Positions 27,566 through 37,056 of a stretch of 64,000 bases of DNA are shown piece by piece. The position numbers were made by a program, and so were the translations under genes. Under the pieces are notes generated by a model. It had not been told where the DNA came from, ran no database searches, and worked only from the letters and a program-made list of their open reading frames with translations. This stretch comes from Methylobacterium mesophilicum SR1.6/6 (lineage in GTDB: Bacteria; Pseudomonadota; Alphaproteobacteria; Rhizobiales; Beijerinckiaceae): positions 598,501 through 662,500 of the forward strand of contig NZ_CP043538.1 of NCBI RefSeq assembly GCF_000364445.2, given 5' to 3'. Each line of letters opens with the position of its first letter. The first letter of the stretch is position 1.

Positions 27566-28639
27566 TCACACCGCCTTCTGCTTCAGCTCCCGCTCCATCT
27601 CGTGCGCGTCGAGACCGGGCACGATCACCGGCGGCTCCGGGACGGCGGCGGCCTTGGGCCCGTGTGCGGCCGAGCCGATCGCCGCAGCAAGGCGCGAGCG
27701 CTCGAAGGCGATCACGACGATCACCGAGACGAGGGCCGGGATCCAGAAATAGAAGATCCGGAAGATGATCACCGCCGCGATGATCGCATCCTTCTGCGCC
27801 TCGTCGGTGATGTGCATGGCGGTGATGAAGACGATCTCGAACACGCCGAGGCCGCCGGGCGCGTGCGAGGCGAGCGCCACCGAGAACGAGGCGAGGAAGA
27901 TCGCCAGGACCGGGATGAAGCCCGGGTTCATCGCCTCCGGAAGGACGAAGTAGATGATCCCGGCCGCGCCCAGCAGCTCCAGCGGCGCCGCCAGGAGCTG
28001 GCGGCCCATGATGCCGGGCCGCGGATATTCCAGCTTGAACGACCGGATGTGCAGCGGGCGCAGCCGCAGGATCGAGCCCAAGACGTAGAGGGCGACGAAG
28101 CCCAGCATGCCGATCCCGACAACCAGCGCGGTCTTCGAGTCGGTGAGGAAGCCGGGCAGCTTGCCCTCAAGCCGCGACAGCAGGTTCGGGTCGACCACCA
28201 GGGTGAACCCGCCGAGCAGGATCGTGCCGAGGAAGAACGTGAACGAGCAGAGCGCCACCAGCACGGCGACCTGCGCGGCTGTCAGCCCCTTGGCGGTGTA
28301 GGCCCGGTAGCGCACCAGGGCGCCGGAGAAGACAGAGGCGCCGATATTGTGTGAGAGCGCGTAGGTCGTGAAGGAGCAGAGGGAGACGAACAGCCACGAG
28401 ATGTGACGGACGCCCAGGTGCAGCAGAGCGATCCGGTCGTACCAGGCCAGCGCCGCATAGGCGACGAGCGTGGACAGGGCGGCGAGCAGGATCCGGTGCG
28501 GCGGGATCGCCAGGATGGCGGCCCAGATCGCCGCGAGGGAGGTGGTCTTCAGCTCTTGGTAGAGGAAGTAGCCCGACACGACCACGGCTGCGAGGCCGAT
28601 CAAGGGCCAGATGAACTCGCTGAGCTTCTTCATGAACAC
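27566..28639 (-). CDS. lysylphosphatidylglycerol synthase/YbhN-like membrane protein
   Basis: A 357-residue integral membrane protein with about eight helices. It belongs to the flippase-like family shared by the membrane part of MprF and YbhN. SHNIGASVFSGALVRYRAYTAKGLT and ASHAPGGLGVFEIVFITAMH are the family's conserved segments. There is no soluble lysyl-transfer domain, so aminoacyl-lipid synthesis is not expected; movement of a lipid or isoprenoid is a family-level guess. The start may be the second Met (28633). It sits between flhA and fliJ/fliI and is unlikely to be flagellar. Confidence 0.85.
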   Translation of the reverse strand: MFMKKLSEFIWPLIGLAAVVVSGYFLYQELKTTSLAAIWAAILAIPPHRILLAALSTLVAYAALAWYDRIALLHLGVRHISWLFVSLCSFTTYALSHNIGASVFSGALVRYRAYTAKGLTAAQVAVLVALCSFTFFLGTILLGGFTLVVDPNLLSRLEGKLPGFLTDSKTALVVGIGMLGFVALYVLGSILRLRPLHIRSFKLEYPRPGIMGRQLLAAPLELLGAAGIIYFVLPEAMNPGFIPVLAIFLASFSVALASHAPGGLGVFEIVFITAMHITDEAQKDAIIAAVIIFRIFYFWIPALVSVIVVIAFERSRLAAAIGSAAHGPKAAAVPEPPVIVPGLDAHEMERELKQKAV

Positions 28640-28785
28640 CGACGCCCTGGGGAGAGCCCCTGATGCGCCGGCAAGCGACGCGCTGCAAGCGGCCCGAAGA
28701 CCACGGCGCCCCCCTTGTCAGGTGATCGTGACGGTTTCGTGCCGCGGCGCAGCCGCCGCGGTCGGGCCGGCGCCGGGACCCTCGC

Positions 28786-29214
28786 TCAACCCCGGGCGCG
28801 GTTCAGCCCGATGCCGTCCATGGCGGCCTGGTCGCGGGCCGCGTCGGCGGCGCGCTCGGCGGTGCGCTCGCGGTCGTTGAGGATCTCGACCTTCTTCAAC
28901 TCCTCGAAGGCTTCGCCGAGCTCGGCCTTCGCCTCGGCGAGCTGCCCCTCCAGCGCCTGGGCGGACTGGAGCATGTTGTCCCGGCGCGTCGCCGCCGCGC
29001 GGGCGTAGGTCGGATAGGCGAAGTGGCCCACATCGGTGATGCCGGCGCGCGCCTCCTCGACGGCGACCTCCCGGTCGAGCTCCACCGCCATGCGCTGGAA
29101 GTCGGCCATCATCATCTCGATCTGGGTCACGCGGCGGCGCTTCTCGTCAACCTGGAAGCGGCGCAGGCGGATCAGCGTGTCTCGCGATTTCATCAGGACG
29201 CTCACTCCACGCAA
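28786..29214 (-). CDS. fliJ: flagellar export chaperone FliJ
   Basis: A 142-residue, almost fully helical and charged protein of the FliJ family. FliJ is the central stalk of the FliI ATPase and helps escort export substrates. The N-terminus KSRDTLIRLRRFQVDEKRRRVTQIEMMMADFQRM and the coiled coil through ALEGQLAEAKAELGEAFEELKKVEILNDRERT are typical. It is 129 bases downstream of fliI on the same strand, the usual order. Identification rests on coiled-coil pattern and position. Confidence 0.88.
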   Translation of the reverse strand: MRGVSVLMKSRDTLIRLRRFQVDEKRRRVTQIEMMMADFQRMAVELDREVAVEEARAGITDVGHFAYPTYARAAATRRDNMLQSAQALEGQLAEAKAELGEAFEELKKVEILNDRERTAERAADAARDQAAMDGIGLNRARG

Positions 29215-29343
29215 CGCTCAAGGCCCGGCCGGGGAATCGTGCCCGCCAGAGGCCCCTGAACGACCCTGCCGGGGCAGACCCGCTCGGATATTCACTCGGC
29301 CCCGAATCCGCTGGCGCTGTGGCACCACCCGGGCATGGAAGGC

Positions 29344-30696
29344 CTAGGCCCCGCCGAGGATCTGGCCGAGCCGTGCGTAACCATCGCCGATGGACGTTGC
29401 TTCTTCCTTACCCTGCCCCAGAAAAGCCTCAAGATCCGGCATGAGCGCCACGGCCTCGTCGACCTCCTGGGACGAGCCCGCGCGGTAGGCGCCGAGCCGG
29501 ATGAGCTCCTCCATGTCGGCGTAGGTGGAGAGCACCCGGCGGGCGCGTCGGACCACGGGGAGATACGTCGGATCGCAGGCGCGCGGCATGGTCCGCGAGA
29601 CCGAGCGCAGCACATTGATCGCCGGATAGCGGCCCCGCTCGGCGATCGCCCGCTCCATGACGATGTGGCCGTCGAGGATGCCCCGGACCGCGTCGGCCAC
29701 GGGCTCGTTGTGGTCGTCACCCTCCACCAGGACGGTGAACAGGGCCGAGATCGTCCCCTGCCCGACCCCCGGCCCGGCCCGTTCGAGCAGGCGCGGCAAT
29801 TCCGAGAAGACGGTGGGCGTGTAGCCCTTGGCGGTGGGCGGCTCGCCGGCCGCGAGGCCGATGTCGCGCTGGGCCATGGCGAAGCGCGTGATCGAATCGA
29901 TCATGCACAGCACCTTGGCGCCCTGGTCGCGAAAATATTCGGCCACCGACAGAGTCATATAGGCGGCGTTGCGGCGCATGAGCGCCGGCTCGTCCGAGGT
30001 CGCCACCACGACGACCGAGCGGGCGAGGCCGGCCGCGCCGAGATCGTCCTGAAGGAATTCCTGAACTTCACGGCCGCGCTCGCCCACCAGCCCGATCACC
30101 GCGATGTCGGCGGCGGTATAGCGGGCGAGCATCGACAGCAGCACGGACTTGCCGACACCCGAACCCGCGAAGATGCCCATGCGCTGGCCGGCGCACATGG
30201 TGAGGAAGGTGTTGATGCAGCGGACGCCGAGGTCCAGCGGTCCGCCGACGCGGGTGCGGGCATGGGCCGGCGGCGGGTCGGCGCGGAGGGGGTAGACGTC
30301 CGGTCCCTGCGGTAGCGGTCCCAGCCCGTCCACCGGCCGCCCGAGGGCATCGACCACGCGGCCGAGCCAGCCCGCAGACGGGCGGATCGCCCCGGCCGAT
30401 TCGTCGCGCACATAGGCGGGGCAGCCCCGCCGGACGCCGTCGAGGGAGCCGAACGGCATGGCGAGCGCCCGGTCGCCCTGGAAGCCGATGATCTCGCAGG
30501 GCACCAGCCCGAGGCCGTTGGCGCCCTCGACGTCGATCCGTCCGCCGAGCCGCATGGCGGCGACGGGTCCCGCAACTTCCACGAGCAGTCCGCGAATCGC
30601 CACCACCCGCCCGAAGGTCTGCAGCACCTCCACCCGGTCCAGGGCGGCGCGGGCCGTTGTGAGAGAAGAAACGGATCTTGCCGGATCCTGTGTCAT
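29344..30696 (-). CDS. fliI: flagellum-specific ATPase FliI
   Basis: A 450-residue F1-beta-like ATPase that energises flagellar protein export. Walker A is [11 protein letters not shown] (about 176-186), Walker [13 protein letters not shown], and [38 protein letters not shown] and [17 protein letters not shown] are shared with the family. The start at 30696 gives [31 protein letters not shown]; the frame runs further upstream but the extra 43 residues have no family match. ctrA is divergent, 419 bases away; TTAA half-sites lie in that gap. fliJ follows. Confidence 0.95.
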   Translation of the reverse strand: MTQDPARSVSSLTTARAALDRVEVLQTFGRVVAIRGLLVEVAGPVAAMRLGGRIDVEGANGLGLVPCEIIGFQGDRALAMPFGSLDGVRRGCPAYVRDESAGAIRPSAGWLGRVVDALGRPVDGLGPLPQGPDVYPLRADPPPAHARTRVGGPLDLGVRCINTFLTMCAGQRMGIFAGSGVGKSVLLSMLARYTAADIAVIGLVGERGREVQEFLQDDLGAAGLARSVVVVATSDEPALMRRNAAYMTLSVAEYFRDQGAKVLCMIDSITRFAMAQRDIGLAAGEPPTAKGYTPTVFSELPRLLERAGPGVGQGTISALFTVLVEGDDHNEPVADAVRGILDGHIVMERAIAERGRYPAINVLRSVSRTMPRACDPTYLPVVRRARRVLSTYADMEELIRLGAYRAGSSQEVDEAVALMPDLEAFLGQGKEEATSIGDGYARLGQILGGA

Positions 30697-31115
30697 CGGC
30701 CTGGCTCTCAACGCTTCGTTTACCGGCCTCCTTAACACTGCGCTTAACGGGCTCGTAGCGGCTCGATCCGGGTCTCGGTCACCGCCGAGCTCGACGAAGT
30801 CGTCCGGCTGTGTCCCCTGGACCACAGCGGGGATCGAAACGTTACGGCGGAAGTACTTACGCCGCAGGGGGCGGATGGTCTGAACGCGGACGGCTTGGAA
30901 TCAGGGCTCAGCGCGGCACCGGAGAACTCAACTTTCTCCTGTCAAGCTCGAAGAACTGCGAACGAGACGCTTGCGGGCGGGAATCAGGTTTTGTTAACGA
31001 TTAATCCATAGCGTTCACGTCAAGGGCGACGGGGCGCCCGTCCACAGGCCGGTGGGCGGGCGAACGATATGACGTGTCTGCGCGCTGATGCGGCCGGCTG
31101 GGCTGGGGACCGACG
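30697..31115. promoter_or_regulatory. divergent fliI/ctrA control region
   Basis: A 419-base gap holding promoters in both directions. Seen in it: TTAA at 30732 and 30744 separated by 8 bases (CtrA spacing is 7), a near-perfect 20-bp palindrome at 30845-30864, TTAACGATTAA at about 30994, and GAATC (a CcrM GANTC site) at 30898-30902 and 30981-30985. ctrA promoters in related bacteria use CtrA and GANTC methylation; whether these few sites act here is inference. Confidence 0.5.
30845..30864. promoter_or_regulatory. 20-bp palindrome between fliI and ctrA
   Basis: CGGCGGAAGTACTTACGCCG is symmetrical about AGTACT with one mismatched pair (G/A). Its length and symmetry suggest a dimeric regulator. 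I do not recognise the motif. Confidence 0.5.
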
Positions 31116-31817
31116 ATGCGGGTACTTTTGATCGAGGACGACAGCGCGACCGCGCAGAGCATCGAGCTGATGCTCAAGTCCGAGAACTTCAACACCTACA
31201 CCACCGACCTCGGGGAAGAGGGTGTCGATCTCGGTAAGCTGTACGATTACGACATCATCCTCCTCGATCTGAACCTGCCCGACATGTCGGGCTACGAGGT
31301 GCTGCGCTCGCTGCGCGTCGCCAAGGTGAAGACGCCGATCCTGATCCTCTCCGGCATGGCCGGCATCGAGGACAAGGTGAAGGGCCTCGGCTTCGGCGCC
31401 GACGATTACCTCACCAAGCCGTTCCACAAGGACGAACTGGTGGCCCGCATCCACGCCATCGTGCGCCGCTCGAAGGGCCACGCCCAGTCGGTCATCACCA
31501 CCGGCGACCTGATCGTGAACCTCGATCAGAAGACCGTCGAGGTCGGCGGCGCCCGTGTGCACCTCACCGGCAAGGAGTACCAGATGCTGGAACTCCTCTC
31601 GCTCCGGAAGGGCACGACGCTCACCAAGGAGATGTTCCTCAACCATCTCTACGGCGGCATGGACGAGCCCGAGTTGAAGATCATAGATGTCTTCATCTGC
31701 AAGCTGCGCAAGAAGCTCGCCAACGCCAGCCAGGGCAAGAACTACATCGAGACCGTCTGGGGCCGCGGCTACGTGCTGCGCGAGCCGATGGACGGCGAGG
31801 AGCGCATGGCGGTCTGA
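31116..31817 (+). CDS. ctrA: cell-cycle response regulator CtrA
   Basis: A 233-residue OmpR-type response regulator. The receiver has the acidic pair in LIEDDSAT, phospho-acceptor Asp51 ([11 protein letters not shown], same number as Caulobacter CtrA), Ser/Thr at ILSG and Lys at LTKPF. The winged-helix DNA-binding domain follows with [32 protein letters not shown] and VWGRGYVL. CtrA controls flagellar and cell-cycle genes in alphaproteobacteria, and flagellar genes flank it here. A strong terminator follows. The C-terminal GEERMAV lacks the Ala-Ala end that marks Caulobacter CtrA for ClpXP, though other signals exist. Confidence 0.96.
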   Translation: MRVLLIEDDSATAQSIELMLKSENFNTYTTDLGEEGVDLGKLYDYDIILLDLNLPDMSGYEVLRSLRVAKVKTPILILSGMAGIEDKVKGLGFGADDYLTKPFHKDELVARIHAIVRRSKGHAQSVITTGDLIVNLDQKTVEVGGARVHLTGKEYQMLELLSLRKGTTLTKEMFLNHLYGGMDEPELKIIDVFICKLRKKLANASQGKNYIETVWGRGYVLREPMDGEERMAV

Positions 31818-31841
31818 TCCGCCGCCAATTCGGTCTCTTGA

Positions 31842-31874
31842 AAAACCCCGTGCGGCCCGGCCGCGCGGGGTTTT
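31842..31874 (+). terminator. intrinsic terminator of ctrA
   Basis: AAAACCCCGTGCGGC (31842-31856), CCG loop, GCCGCGCGGGGTTTT (31860-31874): a 15-bp stem with one G-U pair, ending in TTTT, 24 bases after the ctrA stop. It could act in both directions. Confidence 0.92.
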
Positions 31875-31983
31875 CGCGTTTCAGGCGGGCACGCTCGAAG
31901 CATCCGAGACCAACGGAAATTACACGCATTCCGACTGACCCGGTCATCCTCGGCATGGGATGTTCACGCTTGCCCTCGCCGAA

Positions 31984-32104
31984 GCGCTCTCCTCCCCCTT
32001 GTGGGGAGGAGTTGGAGGTGGGGGTCGTTCAGGATGAGGCGACGCGGTGCCTTCTGCACCACCCCCACCCCTGGCCCCTCCCCACAAGGGGGAGGGAAAA
32101 GCGC
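31984..32104. repeat. inverted-arm intergenic repeat element, copy 2
   Basis: GCGCTCTCCTCCCCCTTGTG at its left end is mirrored by CACAAGGGGGAGGGAAAAGC at its right end, with a GGAGGTGGGGGTC...CCACCCCCACC inner pair. Copy 1 at 14453-14641 has the same design. It lies between ctrA and the convergent protease gene; RNA from it would fold into a long rod. Confidence 0.75.
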
Positions 32105-32229
32105 CCCGATTTCAGACGGTTGAGTGTTGGTGGGAGAGATGTGAGTGCGGTGGCATCCTCAGGCGCGGATTGGATGACGGAACGTCTCAGACGCCCGCGT
32201 CCCAACCTCTCGGACGATGTAGCCCGCGG

Positions 32230-32997
32230 TCACCGCACCCCGGCGGCGGAAAAGACCTGCGCGGCGGGCGCGATCACCACGTAGCCCCCGCACGGAGCCG
32301 CTCGGCTGATGACCGCGCTGGCGACGCCCCAGATATAGGTGCCGCCGCGATCCTGCGCGACGACCGGACCGCCGGAATCGCCGAAGCAGACACGGGCGCC
32401 GTTGGCGCGCGCGATGGTCAAGCCGGTGCTGCTCGCCGCGACCGGCGTGAGCGTCGCCGTCCGCAGACGCCCGACCGCGCGCCCGGACAGGCCCGCCCCG
32501 GCGATCCGCAGGCTCTTCGGAACCCGGGTCGGATCGGCCGCGAGGGGCACCGGGCGCCGGCCGCGCACCGGCTCGGTCAGGCGCAGCACCGCGAGGTCGA
32601 GGGACAGGTCGGAGAGGCTGACATCGGGGGCCGCGTTCGGCAGCATCTCCCCCGGGTCCGGGCTGTAGCGGGCCGCGACCCGTGCGGCATAGACCGGTCG
32701 CGCCGGTTCGGTCCCGCGAAAGAACACCACCAGCGCGCCGAGGGGGTCGCCGTTCACGCAGTGCGCCGCCGTGAGCACGAGGTCCGGCGCGATGAGCACG
32801 CCGGAGCAGCGGGTCAGGCGCAGGGCCTCCTCGGGCTGCGTGATCGTGCCGATGGCGACGGTGGCCTGCGCGAGGGCGTCGCGGCCCGCCGGCGCCCCGC
32901 CGTCGATGGCGAGCGCCGGCCCTGACGCGCCCAGGCCGAGTGCCGCGGCCGATCCGACGCAGGCGAGCCGTGCCGCGATGGTCCCGAAGATGGTCAC
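32230..32997 (-). CDS. secreted trypsin-like serine protease
   Basis: A 255-residue S1-family protein. The triad is His79 (LTAAHC), Asp134 (LSLDLAVLRL) and Ser208 (CFGDSGGP). A signal peptide (IAARLACVGSAAALGLGASGPALA) ends near residue 30, directly followed by IDGG, which resembles the IVGG start of a mature trypsin fold; the enzyme is probably exported and active without a long pro-region. GTG 32997 is preferred because GAGGAG lies 10 bases before it and the signal peptide then begins at once. The substrate is unknown. Confidence 0.88.
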   Translation of the reverse strand: MTIFGTIAARLACVGSAAALGLGASGPALAIDGGAPAGRDALAQATVAIGTITQPEEALRLTRCSGVLIAPDLVLTAAHCVNGDPLGALVVFFRGTEPARPVYAARVAARYSPDPGEMLPNAAPDVSLSDLSLDLAVLRLTEPVRGRRPVPLAADPTRVPKSLRIAGAGLSGRAVGRLRTATLTPVAASSTGLTIARANGARVCFGDSGGPVVAQDRGGTYIWGVASAVISRAAPCGGYVVIAPAAQVFSAAGVR

Positions 32998-33119
32998 GTG
33001 CTGATCTCTCCTCGCGAGCGGCCCCGGCCGCAACAGATGCGGTTCCGGACCGGCCGCGCAAGCGGGCGCGAGGACGCGGCCGCCGTCACGTCCGCGTCAT
33101 CGTCACCCGGACGGCGCGA

Positions 33120-34517
33120 TCAGCGCGCCACCGTCCAGGTGGTCGTGCCGTCCTTGTTGTCCTTCACGGCGACGCCCATCGCGGCGAGCGCGTCGCGCGC
33201 CCGGTCGGAGGCGGCCCAATCCTTGGCGGCCCGGGCGGCACGGCGCTCGGCAATCAGCGCCTCGACCGCCGCGACGTCGATGCCGGATTCGGCGACCTGA
33301 TCCTGCTCCCGGTCGCTGCGCGTGCGCGTCAGGAAGCCGAGCAGGTTGGCGCCCGCCCGTAAGGCAGCCGGATCCGCCTCGGCCCCGCTGCCCAGCCGGT
33401 GCAGCTCGTTGATCGCCGCGGGCGTGTTGAGGTCGTCGCAGAGCGCGTCGAGCAGCCCGGCGGGAACCTCGCGCGCGGCGGGCTCGTCGCCGGCGGCGTT
33501 GTACCAGCGGTCAAGGACGCGGCTCGATTCTTCGAGACCGCGCAGGGTCCAGTCGATCGGCTGGCGGTACTGGGTCTTGAGCATGGTGAGCCGAACCACC
33601 TCGCCGGGCCAGTCCTTGAGCACGTCACGGATGGTGATGAAGTTGCCCAGCGATTTCGACATCTTCTCCCCCTCTACCTGAAGGAAGCCGTTGTGCAGCC
33701 AGACATTGGCCATCACGCCGGTGCCGAAGCAGCAGCGGGACTGCGCCACCTCGTTCTCGTGGTGGGGAAAGATCAGGTCGATGCCGCCCGCGTGGATGTC
33801 GAAGGTCTGGCCCAGGTGCTTGGCCGACATGGCCGAGCACTCGATGTGCCATCCCGGCCGGCCCGGCGCCGCGATGCCGGCGGGCGACGGCCACGAGGGC
33901 TCTCCGGGCTTCGAGGGTTTCCAGAGCACGAAGTCGAGGGGTGAGCGCTTGTAGGGCGCCACCTCGACCCGGGCGCCGGCCTCCATCTCGTCGAGGGGTC
34001 GCCTGGAGAGCTGACCGTAGTCCGGCATCGAGGGCACGTCGAACAGGACGTGCTCCTCCGCCACGTAGGCGTGGCCGGCGCGCACCAGGGCGTCGATCAT
34101 CGTCACCATCTCGGCAATGTGATCGGTCGCCCGGGGCTCGATGAAGCGGGGGCGCTCGCCGGGCCGGTTGACGTCCTCGGGCATCAGCACGCCGAGGTCG
34201 CGCACGTCCTTGTGGAACTGCGCCAGCGTTCCGTCGGTCAGTTCGCGGATGGTGATGCCGCGCTCGGCGGCGCGGGCGTTGATCTTGTCATCGACGTCCG
34301 TGACGTTGCGCGCGTAGGTGACGTGCGCCGGCCCGTAGAGGTGGCGCAGCAGCCGGAACAGCAGGTCGAAGACGATGATCGGCCGGGCGTTGCCGATATG
34401 GGCCGCGTCGTACACGGTCGGACCGCAGGCGTAGAAGCGGACATGCTCCGGGTCGATCGGCGCGAAGGCCTCCTTGGCACCCGTCAGCGTGTTGTAGAGC
34501 CGCAACATCGGCGCCAT
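33120..34517 (-). CDS. cysS: cysteinyl-tRNA synthetase
   Basis: A 465-residue class I aminoacyl-tRNA synthetase. [18 protein letters not shown] holds the zinc Cys and the HIGH-type motif, [17 protein letters not shown] holds further zinc ligands, [21 protein letters not shown] contains the KMSKS loop. The ATG at 34517 has a GGGAGGTG ribosome site; the frame upstream of it is open but its codons are not like the family. The C-terminal stretch ([29 protein letters not shown]) is the typical DALR-domain end. Essential for translation; not linked in function to its neighbours. Confidence 0.97.
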   Translation of the reverse strand: MAPMLRLYNTLTGAKEAFAPIDPEHVRFYACGPTVYDAAHIGNARPIIVFDLLFRLLRHLYGPAHVTYARNVTDVDDKINARAAERGITIRELTDGTLAQFHKDVRDLGVLMPEDVNRPGERPRFIEPRATDHIAEMVTMIDALVRAGHAYVAEEHVLFDVPSMPDYGQLSRRPLDEMEAGARVEVAPYKRSPLDFVLWKPSKPGEPSWPSPAGIAAPGRPGWHIECSAMSAKHLGQTFDIHAGGIDLIFPHHENEVAQSRCCFGTGVMANVWLHNGFLQVEGEKMSKSLGNFITIRDVLKDWPGEVVRLTMLKTQYRQPIDWTLRGLEESSRVLDRWYNAAGDEPAAREVPAGLLDALCDDLNTPAAINELHRLGSGAEADPAALRAGANLLGFLTRTRSDREQDQVAESGIDVAAVEALIAERRAARAAKDWAASDRARDALAAMGVAVKDNKDGTTTWTVAR

Positions 34518-34826
34518 GAAACCCACCTCCCTGCCGGCACGGCGGCCGGACCGCGGCGCCCCGCTCCAGACGGCAACCGGCTTTGACCGCAAGACCCTGG
34601 CGGCCTCGCGCGGCGAAGAACGGCCGGACCGTGGCGGACCCGGCAGGGCCGTCGCCACGCGCTGTTGCATCGCCGCGACGGCGCGGCCCGCCCGATGGGG
34701 CTAACCCAAAAGCGTGAGGAATTCGAGAAGGCCTGCGCGCGACGCGGGTAAGGCTTCCTTAACTGCGTCGTCGGACCGTCCGGCCAGCAAGCCTCACGCC
34801 ACCGATCCTGTGTTCAAGGACCCTCC
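34518..34826. other. divergent gap between cysS and a small exported protein gene
   Basis: 309 bases. GTAAGGCTTCCTTAAC at about 34748-34763 resembles a CtrA box (TTAA-N7-TTAAC) with one mismatch, about 65 bases before the 34827 start; this is weak evidence. No gene is seen. Confidence 0.4.
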
Positions 34827-35174
34827 ATGCGACGCTCGGCCGCCGGTTTCCTCGTCCTCGCCACCGCTCTGGCCACCGCCGGACTGGCGCATGCTGCCCT
34901 GGCCGGGAGCGACGGCGAGACCCCCGCGAAGGTGGCGAGCCACGTCGAGAAGACCTTCCTGATCCCGTCGAGCGACGGCTACGGCGTCGGCGATTGCCTG
35001 ACGACCCCGGGCAGCGCCTGCGGCCAGGTGGTCGCCAACGCATGGTGCGAGGCGCAGGGCTACGCCGCCGCCAACTCCTACGGCGTCGCGGCCGCCGACG
35101 AGTATACCGGCGCCATCAGCCAGCCGGTTCCGGCGCCGTCGGAGCGCCCGATCCGCATCACCTGCCAGGACTGA
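34827..35174 (+). CDS. small exported protein, unknown
   Basis: A 115-residue protein with a clear signal peptide (SAAGFLVLATALATAGLAHAALA, ending near residue 26). The mature part has four cysteines (DCLTTPGSACGQVV, WCEAQGY, ITCQD), suggesting two disulphides, and a conserved-looking AWCEAQGYAAANSYGVAAADEYTG stretch. I do not recognise a named family, though similar periplasmic proteins occur in Rhizobiales. An AAGGA ribosome site precedes the ATG. It is convergent with creA. Confidence 0.72.
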   Translation: MRRSAAGFLVLATALATAGLAHAALAGSDGETPAKVASHVEKTFLIPSSDGYGVGDCLTTPGSACGQVVANAWCEAQGYAAANSYGVAAADEYTGAISQPVPAPSERPIRITCQD

Positions 35175-35201
35175 ACCTGATACGATCCGGCGCGCCGCGC
35201 C

Positions 35202-35726
35202 CTACTTGAGGGCGTCGGCACATTTCGGCGCGGGCTCCGTGCCCCACGGTGCCAGCGGCACCGCCGAGGTCGAGTTCTTCGGCGAGCCCTGGATGACCTT
35301 GTCCGAATAGACCATGTAGATCAGCGTATTGCGCCGCGCGTCGCAGCCCCGCACGATCTGCATCGACTTGAAGATCAGCGACCGGCGCTCGCTGAAGACC
35401 ACCTCGCCCTGACTCAACTTGCCCTTGAAGGCCACCGGGCCGGTCTGGCGGCAGGCCAGGGAGATGTCGGAGACGTCCTCCGCCAGCCCGAGCGTGCCCT
35501 TGATGCCGCCCTTCTCCGGCTGGGTGTACCAGCAGGCGACGCCGGAGACCGCCGGATCGTCGATGCCGTAGACGACCAGCTTGTCGTTCGGCGTCAGCGG
35601 GCGCCAGACCGTCGACTTGTCGAAGATCCGGTCCGGCTCCTGGGCCGCGGCGGGGGCGACCGCCGCCAGTCCCGCCGCCAGCCCCGAGACCAGAAGCCCA
35701 ACATAGGTGAGACTCCGAAACCACAT
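35202..35726 (-). CDS. creA: CreA family periplasmic protein
   Basis: A 174-residue protein. The signal peptide is VGLLVSGLAAGLAAVAPAAA (ends near 29). The remainder matches the CreA family: RIFDKSTVWRPLTPNDKLVVYGIDDPAVSGVACWY, GLAEDVSDISLACRQTGPV, SLIFKSMQIVRGCDARRNTLIYMVYSDKVIQGSPKNSTSAV. CreA has no settled function; in enteric bacteria it is near the CreBC sensor genes, which are absent here. The ATG at 35726 was chosen from the signal peptide; the frame is open for another 650 codons upstream only because it is antisense to the Pro-rich OmpA-family and DUF2865 genes. Confidence 0.9.
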   Translation of the reverse strand: MWFRSLTYVGLLVSGLAAGLAAVAPAAAQEPDRIFDKSTVWRPLTPNDKLVVYGIDDPAVSGVACWYTQPEKGGIKGTLGLAEDVSDISLACRQTGPVAFKGKLSQGEVVFSERRSLIFKSMQIVRGCDARRNTLIYMVYSDKVIQGSPKNSTSAVPLAPWGTEPAPKCADALK

Positions 35727-35876
35727 CGCCGGCCAATTCCCCCTCAAGCTTGCCGACTGGATGTAGGAGGGGTGTCGCCACCTTTCGAGGGGGCGTACAC
35801 TGGCTGTGCTTCGGCCCCGAAGCGCGGATGCGCGCCCGCCCGGCCCCTTCGGAGCGATGCGCACCCGATCAACGCG

Positions 35877-36980
35877 ATGCCGCCAATGCCTCACCGCCCG
35901 ATCGTCCGTTCGTTCGGCCGCCTCCTCCTGGGTGCGGTGCTGGCTCTCGGGCTGTGTCAGACGCTGTCCCACCCTGCCGGTGCGCAGGAGGCCCCGGCCG
36001 CCCCACCTGCCGCCGACACGCGGCCAACCCCGCCTCAGCCGTCGCCGCAATGCCGGCGCTACCGGGCCGAGTTGGCGGCCGTCCAGAACGGCGCCAGCAC
36101 GACGCGCGCCCTCAACGACGAGATCGGGCGGCTGGAAGCCTATTTCCGCGGGCTGAACTGCGAGGGCGGCAAGTTCCTGTTCTTCGACACGCGCCCGCCG
36201 CAATGCGGGGCCGTGGAGCAGCGGATCCGCGCCCTGAAGGCGACCTATGGCGGCGCCGTGATCGACGACAGCGGGGCGCGCAAGCGGGAACTGCAGGGCC
36301 TCATCGCCTCGACCTGCCCGGCCCGCGAGACCTACGCGGCCAGCGGCGAGGCCTACGCCAAGGGCGGCCCGCAGATGGTCTGCGTGCGCACCTGCGACGG
36401 CGGCTTCTTCCCGATGCGGAACCTGCCCGACGGGCGCGGCGGCGCCGACGAGATGTGCCAAGCCCTCTGCCCGGGGACGGAGGCGCAGGCCTATTCCATG
36501 CCGTACGGCGACGACGCCCTGAAGCATGCCGCGTCGGTGAAGGGCAGCCGCGCCTACGCGAGCCTCGCCAACGCCTTCAAGTTCCGCAAGGAATTCGTGC
36601 CGAACTGCTCCTGCAAGCCGGAGGGCAAGACCTGGGCGCAGTCCCTGGTGAAGGCCGAGAGCATGCTGGTGCGCCACAAGGGCGATATCTTCGTGACGCC
36701 GATGCAGGCCGAAGCCCTGTCGCGCCCGAAGGTGCGCCTGACGCTGGTCGGCCGGGCCGACAGGACCGCGGCGGAACTCGCCGCCGACGCCGCCGGGCGT
36801 GCCGCCGGCGAGGGCCGGTCCGGTGCGCCGGCGGCCGCGCAGGCCACGGGCGATCGGAGTGACACCGCAGACGCTGCGAAGCCCGACGACGCGAAAGCGC
36901 TCGAGGTCAAGCCGGATCACGTTGCCGTGCGCGTCATCGCGCCGAACGTCATCGCGGTGCCGCAGCGCCTCATCCCCTGA
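35877..36980 (+). CDS. DUF2865 domain exported protein
   Basis: About 367 residues with an N-terminal signal or anchor (RSFGRLLLGAVLALGLCQTLSHPAGA). The DUF2865 part is Cys-rich: CRRYRAELAAVQNG, LNCEGGKFLFFDTRPPQCGAVEQRIRALKA, CVRTCDGGFFPM, MCQALCPGTEAQAY and FVPNCSCKPEG. The family is found in Rhizobiales and has no known function; the cysteines suggest disulphides in the periplasm. The last 70 residues are Ala/Asp-rich and probably disordered. The start could also be 35886 (next Met); an earlier in-frame ATG at 35772 would hide the signal peptide. It is divergent from creA and 76 bases before the OmpA-family gene. Confidence 0.8.
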   Translation: MPPMPHRPIVRSFGRLLLGAVLALGLCQTLSHPAGAQEAPAAPPAADTRPTPPQPSPQCRRYRAELAAVQNGASTTRALNDEIGRLEAYFRGLNCEGGKFLFFDTRPPQCGAVEQRIRALKATYGGAVIDDSGARKRELQGLIASTCPARETYAASGEAYAKGGPQMVCVRTCDGGFFPMRNLPDGRGGADEMCQALCPGTEAQAYSMPYGDDALKHAASVKGSRAYASLANAFKFRKEFVPNCSCKPEGKTWAQSLVKAESMLVRHKGDIFVTPMQAEALSRPKVRLTLVGRADRTAAELAADAAGRAAGEGRSGAPAAAQATGDRSDTADAAKPDDAKALEVKPDHVAVRVIAPNVIAVPQRLIP

Positions 36981-37056
36981 GACCTGCAACGCGTTCCTGC
37001 ACGGAACCATGGGCGGCGTTCGGAGTTCGGCAGGGCCTGACTCGACGCGAGGCCTC

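Noticed and set aside
30732..30747. Full CtrA box before fliI
   Set aside because: The two TTAA half-sites are 8 bases apart instead of 7, so I list them only as part of the control region.
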